Positions 47,033 to 47,068 of a DNA stretch of 47,068 nt are shown here, piece by piece. Source of the stretch: a virus. Each line of letters begins with the position of its first letter. Position 1 is the first letter of the stretch. The notes under the pieces were generated by a model. The model was not told the DNA's origin, did not search any database, and saw nothing but the letters and a program-made list of their open reading frames with translations. A program made the translations under genes and the position numbers. Where the stretch lies: positions 1 to 47,068 of IMG/VR virus record IMGVR_UViG_3300046817_000437. One strand, given 5' to 3'.

Positions 47033-47068
47033 ACTCGTCGACACGTATATCGAAGTCGTGGAGGACAA
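46914..47068 (+). CDS. Hypothetical protein, 5' part of the junction-crossing gene
   Basis: ATG 46914 follows AAGGAG at good spacing and overlaps the last 119 nt of the exonuclease in another frame. It reads MLALRYELAIRRRDMLRAKE and continues at base 128 after the circle is closed, ending at 245 for a total of 90 residues. Confidence 0.45.
   Translation, partial: MLALRYELAIRRRDMLRAKEHLRRALGCSRETAESLSLTELVDTYIEVVED
46942..47068. repeat. 127-bp terminal direct repeat, right copy
   Basis: Identical to bases 1-127. See the left copy; the pair shows that the window is a closed circle with 127 redundant bases. Confidence 0.97.

Noticed and set aside
1-47068. CRISPR array, tRNA genes, integrase with att site, T7-type RNA polymerase
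   Set aside because: No spaced direct repeats, cloverleaf, recombinase or single-subunit polymerase motifs were seen by eye on either strand.

Overview
The window is a complete, circularly permuted genome of a lytic, podovirus-like tailed dsDNA phage. Its first 127 bases are repeated exactly as its last 127 bases (1-127 = 46942-47068), so the unique circle is 46,941 bp. A repeat of exactly 127 suggests an assembler k-mer overlap more than a biological terminal repeat (inference). No integrase, repressor, tRNA, CRISPR array or single-subunit RNA polymerase was recognised. The sequence is GC-rich with GTG starts and AGGAG-type ribosome sites, so the host is bacterial but cannot be named.

Layout. 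(1) Rightward genes run from about 36.0 kb through the circle junction to 10.2 kb. They begin with small unknown ORFs behind a family of TTGNNN-N17/18-TATAAT promoters (36.0-43.6 kb). The metabolism, recombination and replication block follows: QueC, a zinc ribbon, an Fe-S PD-(D/E)XK exonuclease, a GroES-like protein, a Sak4-like ATPase, an SSB-like protein, a MazZ/DUF5664 hydrolase, QueD, QueE, FolE, a uracil-DNA-glycosylase/DNA polymerase A fusion, a small AEP-primase-like protein, a DpdA-like transglycosylase, a DUF3987-like ATPase and an HTH protein. (2) Leftward genes from 35.8 to 10.1 kb form one 25.7-kb virion module: TerS, TerL, portal, head-assembly proteins, capsid, then (after an intrinsic terminator) tail genes including an SGNH hydrolase, adaptor, collar-domain fibre, beta-rich tail hub, GNAT-like protein, S74-type protein and three large putative ejection proteins.

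The most striking system is DNA hypermodification. FolE, QueD, QueE and QueC together make preQ0 from GTP, and a DpdA-like protein would swap preQ0 for guanine in DNA. No QueF, ArcS or amidotransferase-fused QueC was found, so the predicted base is 2'-deoxy-7-cyano-7-deazaguanosine (dPreQ0), which would shield phage DNA from host restriction. The polymerase carrying its own uracil glycosylase and the MazZ-like nucleotide hydrolase in the same block add further nucleotide quality or pool control.

Regulation is readable at several points. Perfect TATAAT boxes occur upstream of four rightward genes and of terS. Three of these boxes lie only 6-7 nt before an ATG, predicting leaderless mRNAs. There is a strong intrinsic terminator at 37.2 kb. 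It is followed by a 540-bp gene-free, partly AT-rich region with a 22-bp inverted repeat, which is the best candidate for a replication origin. No endolysin could be recognised with confidence.
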